NCBI RefSeq assembly: GCF_039544005.1
Contig: NZ_BAABKV010000001.1
Coordinates: forward strand, 1,488,001 to 1,552,000
Reading direction: 5' to 3'
DNA: 64,000 bases
Origin: Kitasatospora paranensis
GTDB lineage: Bacteria > Actinomycetota > Actinomycetes > Streptomycetales > Streptomycetaceae
Positions 35,897-45,674 of this stretch are shown piece after piece (position 1 is the stretch's first letter; the number at the start of each line of letters is the position of its first letter). Made by a program: the position numbers and the translations under genes. The notes under the pieces were generated by a model that was given only the letters and a program-made list of their open reading frames with translations, was not told where the DNA came from and did not search any database.

Positions 35897-37211
35897 ATGA
35901 ACGGTTCGGTGCCGCTGGGCCGGCTCTTCGGCGTGCCGTTGCGGATCCACTGGAGCGCACCCCTGCTGGTCCTCCTGCTGAGCAACAGCCTGAGCGGGCG
36001 GACACTGCCCGCCTGGGCGCCCGGGCATTCCGCCGGCGTCTACGCGGCGGCGGGCCTGCTGGGCGCGGTGCTGCTGCTGGCGAGCCTGCTCGCGCACGAG
36101 GCCGCGCACGCGGTCGTGGCCCGCCGCGCCGGGATCGGCGTCCAGGACGTCACCGTGTGGGGCCTGGGCGGGGTGACCCGGATGGGGCGGGCCGGGACGC
36201 CCCGGGTCCAGTTCGCGGTGTCGGCTGCCGGCCCGCTGACCAGCCTGGCCCTCGGCGGGCTCGGGCTGGCCACCGGGGTCGGGGCGCACCAGGCCGGTGC
36301 GGCGGTGCTCGCGGCCGTACTGTTCTGGACGGGGTGGGCCAACCTGCTTCTCGGGGTCTTCAACCTGCTGCCGGCGGCACCCTGGACGGCGGGCGGGTCC
36401 TCCAGGCCGCGGTCTGGCGCCGGCTCGGTGATCGCGAGCAGGCGGAGCGGGTGGCCGGCCGCTGTGGCCAGGTGGCCGGCGCGCTGATGGTGTTCGGCGG
36501 CTGGTTCGAAGTGCTGCACGGTTCGGGCGCGGGGCTGTGGCTCCTGCTGATCGGATTCTTCGTCTCGGTGTCCGCGGGGGCCGAGGTCCGCCGTTCCGCT
36601 CTGGAGACCGCACTGCAGGGTGTCCCGATCACCGAGGCCATGTCCTCCCCTGTCGTCACCGCCTCCGACTGGCTCACCACCGAACGGCTCCTCGAAGAAC
36701 TCCCGACGAAGGGCCGCCACTCGGTGCTTCCGCTGGTCGACTTCGACGGGCGGGCGAGCGGCCTGCTCGCGGTTCGCCGTCTGTCGGCCGTCCCGGCCGC
36801 ACGGCGTGCTGAAGTACGGGCCCGCGAGCTGGCTGTTCCCCTGTCGCGGTGCCCCGTCGCCTCCCCGGCGACAGCCTGGTCGAGACGCTGGAACGTGCGG
36901 GCATGACATTGCCGCTGCTGGTCCTGGACGGCGGACGCCCGGTCGGCATCGTCACCGCCCACGACATTTCCCGTCTCGTCGAGCACCCTCGGCCCGACCG
37001 CCGGGCTCCCGGACCGACCCCCACCCCTCGGCGTAGCCGCCGGCCCACGCACGGGCGGGGTCGTGGGACCGGAGGCCCCGGCCGGACCAGTGCCCTGCCG
37101 TGGCACTGCGACCGGATCGGCGCGGCTGAGCGCGGGTGTGCCCGGCAGCCTCGGGCTTCTTTGCGTCCGCATGGTGGAACTGAGAGGAACCTCAGAGGTT
37201 CGAGGCGCTGA
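35897..37211 (+). CDS. site-2 protease (M50) with C-terminal CBS domains (two frameshifts)
   Basis: Intramembrane zinc protease. N-terminal helices include the active-site LLAHEAAHAVVARRAG (H67, E68, H71), and the third-ligand motif reads NLLPAAPLDGGRVLQA after repair. The frame breaks at CCCC near 36380-36385 (one C missing), continues LGDREQAERVAGRCG, GLWLLLIGFFVSVSAGAEV, ITEAMSSPVVTASDWLT, and breaks again at CCCC near 36868-36873 before GDSLVETLERAGMTLPLLVL and IVTAHDISRLVEH. CBS pairs may sense adenine nucleotides. The frame stops at 37211, but after VEHPRPDRRAPG the sequence loses family character; a third missing base would give a stop at 37034-37036, closer to normal length. GGAAGGAGG precedes the start. 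Confidence 0.82.
37177..37198 (+). promoter_or_regulatory. second 11-bp tandem repeat operator
   Basis: GAACTGAGAGG (37177-37187) and AACCTCAGAGG (37188-37198), nearly the same unit as at 35405-35426. It lies 172 bases upstream of the small membrane protein gene at 37370 and overlaps the extended 3' end of the protease frame, which supports an earlier true stop for that gene. Confidence 0.45.
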
Positions 37212-37369
37212 CAACAACCTGACGGAGCATCAGACTTGGCGGCGCCACGTCAATCACGACGGGGCGTACGACCGCGTCGGTCCGCCGGAGTGGAACGCCG
37301 TCCGGGCTGCCCGCCCCGGGCGGTGCGCCCTCCGGCGGACCGGCGCGGCCCTCGATCCCCGGAGGCCCC

Positions 37370-37807
37370 ATGTCACCGCGCACTCCTGCCCCCACCGCCC
37401 TCAGCGCGGCCGCCGCCGCCCTCTGCCTCGCGGTGTCCTGGATCCACATCCAGGACCAGGGCGGATTCCCCGGCGACAAGGCGCCCGGCTACGTCGGCGC
37501 CGGCTACTACCTCTTGGAGGCCGCGGGCATCGTCGCCGCCGCACTCCTGATCACCCATGGCCGGCAGGGGCGGCGCGCCCCATGGCTGCTCGCCGCAGCC
37601 GTCGCGGTCGGCCCCCTGGTGGGCTACATCCTCTCCCGAGGGCCCGGCCTGCCCAACTACAGCGACGACCGGGGCAACTGGAGCGAGCCCCTGGGCCTGG
37701 TCGCCATCGCCGTGGAGGCTGCCCTCGTGCTGACGGCCGGCGCCGTCCTCCTGGCAGGCCGGGGCGGTGCGGCAGCGCCCACCTCCGCGGCGTCCGAGGA
37801 TGACTGA
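37370..37807 (+). CDS. four-helix membrane protein of unknown function
   Basis: 145 residues: helix LSAAAAALCLAVSWIHIQDQ, conserved GGFPGDKAPGYVGAGYYLLE, helices IVAAALLITHG and APWLLAAAVAVGPLVGYIL, the loop SRGPGLPNYSDDRGNWSEPL, and helix LVAIAVEAALVLTAGAVLL. The loop motifs recur in uncharacterised streptomycete membrane proteins. The family is recognisable, the function is not. Confidence 0.7.
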   Translation: MSPRTPAPTALSAAAAALCLAVSWIHIQDQGGFPGDKAPGYVGAGYYLLEAAGIVAAALLITHGRQGRRAPWLLAAAVAVGPLVGYILSRGPGLPNYSDDRGNWSEPLGLVAIAVEAALVLTAGAVLLAGRGGAAAPTSAASEDD

Positions 37808-37810
37808 TCC

Positions 37811-37857
37811 GACATATCCGAGATGTCGCTTTCACGGATTCCTTACGATGCGAATCC
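37811..37857. promoter_or_regulatory. pair of inverted repeats in low-GC intergenic region
   Basis: GACAT-ATCCGAG-ATGTC (37811-37827) and GGATTC-CTTACGATGC-GAATCC (37836-37857) lie in a low-GC stretch upstream of the cytochrome b-like gene at 38098. No clear promoter hexamers. Candidate operator region; 37858-38097 otherwise holds no gene. Confidence 0.35.
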
Positions 37858-38097
37858 GAGATCTCCACGAAGACCGTGCCGAAGCCTTTCCGGAACCCGG
37901 CACCAGTGCTTGATCCTGGTGTAGCGTCATCGCCCGAAGCAGCGCGCTCTTCCGGGGAAAGAGCACACGTGCAAGGTCTCCCCGGGGTCGACGCCTGTAT
38001 TCACGGAGAATTGTGAAGACTTCTCGACCCGGCGTCTCCCGGGTCGGCCCCTTGCCGTGGCGCCCCGTGAGCGCGCCGGAGCAAGGAGTCCCGTTCC

Positions 38098-38847
38098 ATG
38101 ACCACAGATTCCGGTCCTCCCGGCCGACGGCGGGCGGTTGGCAACCCGGCCGTTCTCCTCACCGCGCTGGCGGTGCTGCTGGTGGTGGCCACCGCTCTGG
38201 CGCCGGAGGCATCGGCAGCGGCCCCACCGATACCCGGGTCACCGCTGGACGCGTACAACCGGAGAATCCCGTACGACACGGGTGTGCACAGCATCGCCCG
38301 GCTGGCCGCGATCATCGCCTACGCACTGATGGTGGCCACGGTCGTCCTCGGTGCGCTGCTCAGGCTCAGGCTCATGCAACGGACGGTGAACCGCACCACG
38401 ATGTACGGCGCCCATATGACGCTGGCCCTCTCCGCGCTCATCTTCGGCGGCATTCACGGCGTCACCTTCCTCTACCAGCCCATCTGGGACATCGGGCTGC
38501 ACCAGCTCGTCGTCCCGTTCTCGGGCGGTCGGCAACGCCTCCCGGTCGGCTACGGAATTCTCGGAACCGAACTCGGAATCGCGGTCGGCTGCTCGATCTG
38601 GCTCCAGCAGCGGCTCGGATACGCCCGCTGGCTGCGCTTTCACCAGCTCGCCTACGTCGCATTCGCCCTGGTCTGGGTCCATGTGTTCACCGTGCACCCG
38701 GAACCGCGGCACCTGAACCCGGTGGCCGTCGGAATCGCCGCCGGGGCCGGGGCCTGCCTGTTCGCCTTCCTGATCCGGATCCTTCCTTCGCGTTCACGCC
38801 TGCGGGCCCGGAAGTCCTTCGCGGCCGGCATGGGAGGCTCCCTGTGA
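38098..38847 (+). CDS. cytochrome b/ferric-reductase-like membrane protein
   Basis: 249 residues. An N-terminal signal-like helix (PAVLLTALAVLLVVATALAP) is followed by five to six helices: IARLAAIIAYALMVATVVLG, HMTLALSALIFGGIHGVTF, a loop, GILGTELGIAVGCSIWLQQ, FHQLAYVAFALVWVHVFTVH and VGIAAGAGACLFAFLIRI. Paired histidines (GAHMTL, GIHGV, RFHQLAY, WVHVFTVH) suggest two b-type hemes. GTGA overlap with the next gene, a ferredoxin/FAD reductase, implies that the two form one membrane oxidoreductase. Confidence 0.82.
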   Translation: MTTDSGPPGRRRAVGNPAVLLTALAVLLVVATALAPEASAAAPPIPGSPLDAYNRRIPYDTGVHSIARLAAIIAYALMVATVVLGALLRLRLMQRTVNRTTMYGAHMTLALSALIFGGIHGVTFLYQPIWDIGLHQLVVPFSGGRQRLPVGYGILGTELGIAVGCSIWLQQRLGYARWLRFHQLAYVAFALVWVHVFTVHPEPRHLNPVAVGIAAGAGACLFAFLIRILPSRSRLRARKSFAAGMGGSL

Positions 38848-40648
38848 CGGTCCACGGCGAGGGGCCGCTGTCCCCCCACCCCGTACCGGCCCACCCTGGC
38901 CACCCGCACACCTCCTGGACCGGTCCGCACCCGCACCTCCCGCCGCTGCCGCCCGGCCCGCTCCTCCCGCACCCGCAGGCGGGGCCGTGGTACCCGGCGC
39001 CGGCCGTGCAGCCGCCCCCGGTGTACCAGCCGGTGCCGTACACACCGCCGCTGCCCGTCCCGGCGGCGCCGCCCCCGAGCTCCCGCCGCCCGCACCGCTG
39101 CCCGCGGAGTCGTTCGGCCCGGCCCGACCGGCGCCGGTGCCCGAGACCGCGGCCGTCCGCATCAGCGTCGACAACAACCGCTGCCACATCTACGGCATCT
39201 GCCAGCAGGAGGCCCCCGAGGTCTTCCGGATCGCCGAGGGCGGCTCACTCCACTACACCCGGAACGTGCCCGCCCGCTTCGCGGCGCAGGCCCGGCAGGC
39301 CGTCCGGGTCTGCCCGATGCAGGCCATCGCGATCCGCGGCGGCCGGTTCCGCGAGGACGGGGCCCCCGGCGATCCGGCTCCCGCAAGCGGCCGGACACCG
39401 GCCCGCAGGCGGCGCCGGATCGTGGTGGCCGGCGGCGGACTGGCCGGGCTGAGCGCCGCCACCCGACTGCGCGAACGCGGCTTCGACGGCGAGCTGGTGA
39501 TCGTCGGCGAGGAACGGCACCGCCCGTACAGCCGCCCTCCGCTGTCCAAGCAGTACCTGGCCGGCTCCCTCGGCGCCGAGGACCTCCCGTTCCGCGCGGA
39601 CGCCTCGCTGGACGCCCACTGGCAGTTGGACACCCGCGTGGTCGGCCTCGACGTGGCCGGACGCTCCCTGGAACTGCGGGGCGGCGAACGGCTGCCGTTC
39701 GACGGGCTGGTGATCGCCACCGGTGTGGACGCCCGGCGCCTCCCCGAGGCGCCCGTGTTCAGCGAGCGGGTGCGCACCATCCGCACCCTGGAGGACGCGG
39801 CCGTCGTGCAGCGGGCCATGCACACCGCCCGCGCACACCACGTCGTCATCCTCGGCGGCGGCTTCGTCGGCTGCGAACTGGCCTGCACCGCCCGCGAACA
39901 CGGCATGGACGTGACCCTCGTCGTACACAGCGCACCACTGCTGCGCCGGGTCCTGGGCACCCGGATCGGCACGGTGGTCGGCGACATCCAGCGCCGGGCC
40001 GGCGTCGACGTCCGGCTCAGCACCCGGATCACCGAGTGGCGGGACACCGGCGACGGACTGCGGCTCCGACTGGACGACGGCGACGTCATCGACAGCGACT
40101 TCGTGGTGCTCGGCCTCGGCGGGGTGCCCCGCACCGAGTGGCTGCGCGGCAGCGGGCTGGACGTGTCCGACGGCGTACTGACCGACGAGACATGCCACGC
40201 GGTCGACCTCGGCGGGACGGCCGTGCCCCACATCGTGGCGGCGGGCGACGTCGCCCGGTGGCCCAACCCGCGCTTCGACACCGTCCCACGCCGCATCGAA
40301 CACCTGATCCACGCCGTCGAGATGGGCCAGCACGCCGCCGACTCGCTGCTCCGCGGCCCCGCGCGGTCCGCCCGGTTCACCCCGGTGCCGCGCTTCTGGT
40401 CCGAGCAGCACGGCACCCGCATCCAGGCCGTGGGCATCCCCGCGCTCGGCGAGGAGGTCGAGATCGTCGAGGGCTCGCTGCGCTCGGAGCGATTCGTGGC
40501 CAGGTACACCCGCCCGACCCGGCACGGCCCGCAGACGGTCGCCGCGGTGGCCTTCGACATGCCGCTCGAACTCCTCGCCCACCGGGATCTCGTCGGTCAC
40601 ACCACTCGTCCGCAGCCGCGGACCACGACACGAAGGAGACGCCGTTGA
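38844..40648 (+). CDS. ferredoxin-FAD/NAD(P) oxidoreductase fusion with Pro/His-rich N-terminus (one frameshift)
   Basis: About 601 residues. The first ~85 residues are Pro/His-rich (PGHPHTSWTGPHPHLPPLPP). One missing C at a CCCCC run near 39068-39073 restores the frame into ELPPPAPLPAESFGPARPAP. A [3Fe-4S]-type ferredoxin domain follows: VDNNRCHIYGICQQEAPEVF and AVRVCPMQAI. The rest is a rhodocoxin/putidaredoxin-reductase-like flavoprotein: RIVVAGGGLAGLSAATRLRE, RPPLSKQYLAG, VVILGGGFVGCELACTAREH, and HIVAAGDVARWPN. It should transfer electrons between NAD(P)H and the ferredoxin and, through it, the adjacent heme protein. Overlaps both neighbours (GTGA, TTGA). Confidence 0.85.
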
Positions 40649-40887
40649 GCCGCCGTGCCCGGCGCGGACGCACCGTCCCCCGACCCACCTACGGAGGCCC
40701 ACTGCCCTGGCTGCTCAGCCTCCCGGCGCGGCTGCACCTGCGCTGGGCGCTGATCCTCGCCGTCATGGTCGTCGCCATGGGGGCGTACGGCCGGACGCTG
40801 GTCACCGCCCCACCGATGCCGCCCGGCAAGGCCCCCGGCGTCGAACAGGGCGGCGCGCCGGCCGGCTCGTCCGTCGCGGCCCGCTGA
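40645..40887 (+). CDS. small single-helix membrane protein
   Basis: 80 residues from TTG 40645 (TTGA overlap with the reductase stop; AAGGAGAC upstream). One helix LRWALILAVMVVAMGAYGRT flanked by Arg-rich and Gly/Ala-rich tails. Probably a subunit or anchor of the preceding redox complex. Ends 10 bases from the convergent hydrogenase gene. Confidence 0.65.
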   Translation: MSRRARRGRTVPRPTYGGPLPWLLSLPARLHLRWALILAVMVVAMGAYGRTLVTAPPMPPGKAPGVEQGGAPAGSSVAAR

Positions 40888-40896
40888 CACGGCAGG

Positions 40897-42276
40897 TCAG
40901 CCGGCCGCCCCGTCCCGGTCGACCGTGAGGTCGAGGAAGTGGGTGGAGCAGGAGATGCACGGATCGTGGTTGCGGATCACCCGTTCACAGAGGGTGGTGA
41001 GCTCGGCGTCACCGGGGTCGCCGGACCGCAGCCGGTCCTGCACCGTGCGTCGGATGTCCTCCTCGATCGCGTCCTGGTTCTGGGCGGTCGGCGGGACGAG
41101 ATCGGCGGCGGTGACGGCTCCGTCCGCGTCGAGGGTGTAGCGGTGGTACAGCAGGCCGCGGGGCGCCTCGGTCGCCCCGTGCCCGGTGCCGGGCCTTGCG
41201 GGCACCTCGACGTACGGACGGGGAGGCGGCTCGTAGTCCTCGATGATGCGCAGGGCCTCGTCCACGGCGTGCAGCACCTCGACCGCCCGGACGACGATGC
41301 TGCGGAACGGGTTGCGGCAGACCGCTCCCTGCAGCGGGTCGCCGAGTCCGGCGTCCAGGGCGGCCTGCCGCGCCACCGGCGCGAGCCAGCGGCCGCTGAC
41401 GGCGTAGCGGGCCAGTGGCCCGGTCAGGTGGCGGCGGCCGTCGAGACGTGCGTGCAGGGCGGTGGAGTGCGGCGTCTGGTGCTCGACGACGTGCTCCCCG
41501 AAGGCGCGGACGGCGAAGGTGCGGGTGGCCAGCGCCCGGTCGCTGGTGGCGGCGAGTCCGGCCGTGTGCGGCGCGGCCATGACGGTCGGGGTGCCCGACG
41601 CGATCGCGTAGCTGCCGGGTTCGGCGAGGGCGAGCAGGTCGTGGTCGCAGCCCGCCTCGGGAAAGTCGAATCCGGCCACCCAGTCGACGGTCAGCGCCGC
41701 GTCCTCCCGTGCCCTGCGCAACTGCTCGACAAGAGTCAGGAGTTCGGCCCGGCCGGGGACCCGGTGGAAGCCGCCGACGCGGAGGTTGACCGGGTGGATC
41801 GCCCGGCCTCCGAGCCGTTCGATGATCGCGTTGCCGGTCTGCTTGAGCCGCAGGCCGCGTTCGACGTCGGCACGCCTGATCCGGGACAGTTCGACGACGT
41901 TGTCGCAGCCGTGGAAGTCGGGGGCGTGCAGGAGGTGGATGTGCAGGGCGTGGCTCTCGATCCACTCACCGCAGTAGACCAGGCTTCGCAGGGAAGCGAG
42001 TTGGCCGTCGACCTCGACCCCGCAGACGTCCTCGATCGCGCGGCATGCGCTCAGCTGGTACGCGACCGGGCAGATGCCGCAGATCCGGGACGTGAGGTCC
42101 GGGGGCTCGGTGTAGGAACGTCCGCGCAGCAGCGCCTCGAAGAAGCGCGGCGGCTCGTAGACCGCCAGTCGGGCCTCGGCGACCTCCCGTCCCCGCAACC
42201 GCAGGTGGAGGGCGCCCTCGCCCTCGACACGGGAGAGCGCCCCGACCCGCAGGACCCGGGAGCCTCGGTGGGTCAC
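40897..42276 (-). CDS. [NiFe] hydrogenase large (catalytic) subunit, group 3b type
   Basis: 459 residues. The two NiFe-binding cysteine pairs are present: SRICGIC (C66, C69) and DPCISCSTH (C440, C443, H446). The short length and sequence style match cytoplasmic NAD(P)-linked sulfhydrogenase alpha subunits. Thirteen residues follow H446, an extension of the kind removed by a maturation endopeptidase; such a protease gene is divergently encoded at 45675. GTGA overlap with the small subunit gene. The reaction is reversible H2 oxidation coupled to NAD(P)+ by the other subunits. Confidence 0.92.
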   Translation of the reverse strand: MTHRGSRVLRVGALSRVEGEGALHLRLRGREVAEARLAVYEPPRFFEALLRGRSYTEPPDLTSRICGICPVAYQLSACRAIEDVCGVEVDGQLASLRSLVYCGEWIESHALHIHLLHAPDFHGCDNVVELSRIRRADVERGLRLKQTGNAIIERLGGRAIHPVNLRVGGFHRVPGRAELLTLVEQLRRAREDAALTVDWVAGFDFPEAGCDHDLLALAEPGSYAIASGTPTVMAAPHTAGLAATSDRALATRTFAVRAFGEHVVEHQTPHSTALHARLDGRRHLTGPLARYAVSGRWLAPVARQAALDAGLGDPLQGAVCRNPFRSIVVRAVEVLHAVDEALRIIEDYEPPPRPYVEVPARPGTGHGATEAPRGLLYHRYTLDADGAVTAADLVPPTAQNQDAIEEDIRRTVQDRLRSGDPGDAELTTLCERVIRNHDPCISCSTHFLDLTVDRDGAAG

Positions 42277-43060
42277 CGTTCGAGTTCCTTCCGCGAGGCG
42301 GCCTCGAACTCCTCGGCCGCGGTGTTGAACGTGCGCAGCACCCGGACGACGTCCAGGGTCTGCATGCCGTCCCGGCGCAGGAGCGGGACGAAGGCGGGCA
42401 GGTTGGTGGAATCGGACGGGCCGAAGCAGCCGTAGCAGCCGCGCCCGAAGGTCGGGCAGATCGCGCCGCAGCCGGCGTGGGTGACCGGCCCGAGACAGGG
42501 GTGCCGTGGGCCACCGTCACGCAGACCGTGCCACGCTGCTTGCACTCGAAGCAGACGGAGTGCGCGGGGACATCGGGGGTGCGTCCGGCGAGGTACGCGG
42601 AGATGACCTCGATCAGCTGACGGCGGTCGATGGGGCAGCCACGCAGTTCGAAGTCGACGGCGACGTGGGCGCCGATGGGGGTGGAGGTGGCGAGGGTGGC
42701 GACGTAGTCGGGGCGGGCGTAGACGGCGGCCCGGAACTCCTCGATGTCCGCGTAGTTGCGCAGCGCCTGGACGCCGCCGGCGGTGGCGCAGGCCCCGATG
42801 GTCACCAGTCGGCGTGAGGCGGCACGGATCCGGTGGATCCGGTCGACGTCCTGCGGGGTGGTCACCGAGCCCTCGACCAGGGACAGGTCGTAGGGGCCGG
42901 GGACGTCGGCGCTGGATGCCTCCGTGAAGTGTGCGATCTCCACCCGGTCGGCGAGGGCGAGGAGTTCGTCCTCGCAGTCGAGCAGGGTGAGCTGGCAGCC
43001 GTCGCAGGAGGCGAACTTCCAGACGGCGAGCGTCGGTCGGCGACGGGGGTCGGCTGTCAT
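42273..43060 (-). CDS. [NiFe] hydrogenase small subunit (one frameshift)
   Basis: About 262 residues. Proximal cluster [17 protein letters not shown], then [37 protein letters not shown] and [14 protein letters not shown]. After HGTP the frame breaks at a CCCC run near 42500-42505 (one C missing) and continues [20 protein letters not shown] and CYGCFGP, supplying the remaining Fe-S cysteines. Carries electrons from the active site to the gamma/beta subunits. ATG 43060 begins two bases after the gamma-subunit stop. Confidence 0.88.
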
Positions 43061-43061
43061 G

Positions 43062-43889
43062 TCACAACTCCCTGACCATGAGGAGCGGCCGGGCGGTGGC
43101 CCAGCCCACCACCGGCCCGTCGCGGCAGAGCAGGAGGGGCCCGAGCTGGCAGTGGCCGCAGTGGCCGGTCCCGCAGTGCATGGTGCGCTCCAGTGAGACG
43201 TGGACCCGGGCCGGCTCGACGCCGCGCAGGGTGAGTTCGGCCGCGGTGGCACGGATCATCGGTTCGGGACCGCAGACGAAGGCATCCGTGTCCTCGGGCC
43301 GGAGTGCGATGCGGTCGAGCAGGGTCGTGACGACGCCGACCTCCCCCCAGAGGCTGTCGGGCCGGTCCACGGTGGTGAGGACGCGGGCCGCGGACTGCCA
43401 GTCGCGGATCTCCGCGGTGTACAGCAGGTCGCGCGGTGTGCGGGCGCCGATCAGGACGCCGATCCGCCCGTACCCCTGCGACGCCGCCAGCGCCGCGCGC
43501 ACCAGCGGGCGCAGTGGTGCCAGGCCGATGCCGCCCGCGACCACCAGCAGGTCGCGACCGGCTGCCGCGGGCAGGCCCCAGCCGGTGCCGAAGGGCCCGC
43601 GGACGCCGACCGCGGCTCCGGTCTCCAGGGCATGCAGGGCGGTGGAGACGGCTCCGACGGAGCGGACGGTGTGGGTCAGCCGGTCGCCGTCCAGGGCGCT
43701 GACCGAGAGGGGGATGTCGCCGACGCCGAGCGCGTAGACCATCGCGAACTGGCCCGGAGTGAAGGGCGGCAGAGCTCGACCGGCCGGTTCGAGGACAATC
43801 GTGGCGGTGTCGTGGGTCTCGGGTCCGGCGGCCACCACCCGGTAGGGCGTCGGGACCGCGGCCGGACCGCCGAGGGGCGGCGCGGTCAC
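43062..43889 (-). CDS. hydrogenase gamma subunit, FAD/NAD(P)-binding reductase
   Basis: 275 residues of the ferredoxin-NADP reductase/dihydroorotate-dehydrogenase-K type: FAD-binding [20 protein letters not shown], pyridine-nucleotide site [29 protein letters not shown], and a C-terminal [2Fe-2S] motif [19 protein letters not shown]. This subunit exchanges electrons with NAD(P). GTG 43889 overlaps the previous gene's stop. Confidence 0.9.
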   Translation of the reverse strand: MTAPPLGGPAAVPTPYRVVAAGPETHDTATIVLEPAGRALPPFTPGQFAMVYALGVGDIPLSVSALDGDRLTHTVRSVGAVSTALHALETGAAVGVRGPFGTGWGLPAAAGRDLLVVAGGIGLAPLRPLVRAALAASQGYGRIGVLIGARTPRDLLYTAEIRDWQSAARVLTTVDRPDSLWGEVGVVTTLLDRIALRPEDTDAFVCGPEPMIRATAAELTLRGVEPARVHVSLERTMHCGTGHCGHCQLGPLLLCRDGPVVGWATARPLLMVREL

Positions 43890-44356
43890 GGGGCCCGGCC
43901 GGTCTCCGCGGCACCGGCCGATCCGTAGAGGTCCAGCAGCCGTGTCCGGGTGGCCTTCAGCCGGCGGGCGACGACCGCGGCGACCTCGTGGGTCACCGCC
44001 AGACCGAAGGCGGGGTCCTCCCGGCATGCCGTGCGGACGCGGGCAGCGTCGAACTCGGACGCCGCCAGGGGGCCGCGGGTCTGCGCGCCGAGGTGCCACC
44101 GGTAGGGCTCGAACAGCCAGGACCAGCCGAGCAGATCGCCCTGACCGAGGGTTTCGACGACGGCGGCGCGTCGGCCCGGGACGTGGATGTCGAGGGCGAC
44201 GTGCCCGGACCGGATGATCCAGAACCGGTCGGCGTAACCGTCCTCCTCGAAGATCCGGGCGCCGCCGGGGACGGCGACCTCCCGGGCGTACCCGAGCAAC
44301 CTGTCCCGGTGGGCGGGGGCGAGGGCGGCGAGAAAGCCGTGCTGGGCCGTGTTCAC
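43886..44356 (-). CDS. cyclic nucleotide-binding domain protein in hydrogenase operon
   Basis: 156 residues: FLAALAPAHRDRLLGYAREV, IFEEDGYADRFWIIRSGHVA, VVETLGQGDLLGWSWLFEPY, then a helical end AVVARRLKATRTRLLDLYG. This is a CRP-like cNMP-binding beta-roll with no DNA-binding HTH, so it is unlikely to be a transcription factor. The usual PRxSE-type phosphate-binding Arg-Ser pair is not evident, so ligand binding is uncertain. It sits between the Fe-S and gamma subunit genes with GTGA overlaps on both sides, implying a role in complex control or assembly. Confidence 0.82.
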   Translation of the reverse strand: MNTAQHGFLAALAPAHRDRLLGYAREVAVPGGARIFEEDGYADRFWIIRSGHVALDIHVPGRRAAVVETLGQGDLLGWSWLFEPYRWHLGAQTRGPLAASEFDAARVRTACREDPAFGLAVTHEVAAVVARRLKATRTRLLDLYGSAGAAETGRAP

Positions 44357-45512
44357 CGCGGGTCCCCTGGCCGGTGGCCCCGGCCCCGGCCTCCCGCTCC
44401 CGGTGGAGCGCGTGCGCCTCCTCGGTGATGTCGATGCCGACCGGGCACCACACGATGCAGCGTCCGCAGCCGACACACCCCGAACTGCCGAACTGGTCGA
44501 ACCAGGTGCCGAGCTTGTGGGTGGCCCACTGCCGGTATCGGCTGCGCGGCGACGCACGGACGGGTCCGGGCGCCAGGTGGCTGAAGTCGAGGTCGAAGCA
44601 GGACTCCCAGCGCCGCCACCGTTCGGCGTGGTCACCCGTCAGGTCGGTGACGTCCTCGGCGGAGGTGCAGAAGCAGGTCGGACAGACCATGGTGCAGTTG
44701 CCGCAGGTCAGGCAGCGGGCCGCGACGTCGTCCCAGCGCTCGGCCGTGAGCGTGTCGCGCATCAGGGCCTGCAGGTCGACCGGCGGCATGCTCCGGCCCA
44801 TCCGGTCGGCAGCCCCGGCGACCCGGTCGCGGGCCGCCTCCTGCGTGGCCGGATCGGCCGGGCAGCGCGGGAGTTCGGCCAGTACGGCCGCACCCTCCTC
44901 GCTCCCGGCGCGAACGAGGAAGCGGTGCCCCGCGTCGTCGAGGACCTCGGTCAGCGCGAGGTCGTAGCCGGGCCCGGCGGCCGGGCCCGTCCCCATGGAG
45001 ACGCAGAAGCAGGTGGCGCCCGGATCGGTGCATTCCACCGCGACCAGAAAGGCCTGCTCCCGGCGGCCCCGGTACCCGGGGTCGGCGTACCGGCCGCCGG
45101 TCAGCACCCGGTCCTGGATCGCGATCGCCCGCAGGTCGCACGGGCGCACGCCCAGGAAGGCGTACGACGGGGGCACGGTCTCGTCCGCGGTCACGACGAG
45201 GTCGCCGTCGGCGCCGCGGTCGGCGCTCCACTCCCGGACTCTCGGCGGGTGCAGGAACGTCTTCCAGGACTGCGGGCCGGCACTGTGCGCGAACACGGCC
45301 CCGTCCGAACGGGCCCGCAGCCGGTAGGTCCCGGCCTCCAGTTCGACGCCCCAGCCGTACGGGAGGTCGTCACCGCCGGAGATCTCGGCGAGCACGATCG
45401 CACCGTCCCGCACGGTCGGTCCGACGACCGTGCGGCCGCGGGCGGCCAGGACGCCGATCAGCGCGTGCAGGCCGTCCCGGTCGATCACCGCCGCCGCCTT
45501 GGTGTCCGCCAC
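44353..45512 (-). CDS. hydrogenase beta subunit, 4Fe-4S protein (C-terminal frameshift)
   Basis: About 386 residues, first gene of the hydrogenase operon (GGGAGG before GTG 45512). The N-terminal domain (PYGWGVELEAGTYRLRARSD, FLGVRPCDLRAIAIQDRVL) resembles sulfhydrogenase HydB and F420-dehydrogenase beta proteins. Cysteines in ATCFCVSMG, CLTCGNCTMVCPTCFCTS and SGCVGCGRCIVWCPVGID ligate two or more [4Fe-4S] clusters. Without correction the frame runs on past the next gene; one missing base in a GGGG run near 44360-44400 restores the stop TGA at 44353-44355, which overlaps the next start as GTGA. Confidence 0.85.
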
Positions 45513-45674
45513 TGCCGAACCTCCCGGGTCGCGACCACTGTCCAGCCCAGTGTCGAAGGCTGCCGGCGGCGGACGCCGCCGCTGTGACCCGGGTGGCCCT
45601 GATCCGTAGCCCGTGCGGGTGCCGTCGGCCGCACACGCCGCTGCCGGCGCCCCCGGTGGGGAAGGGCACGCCCC

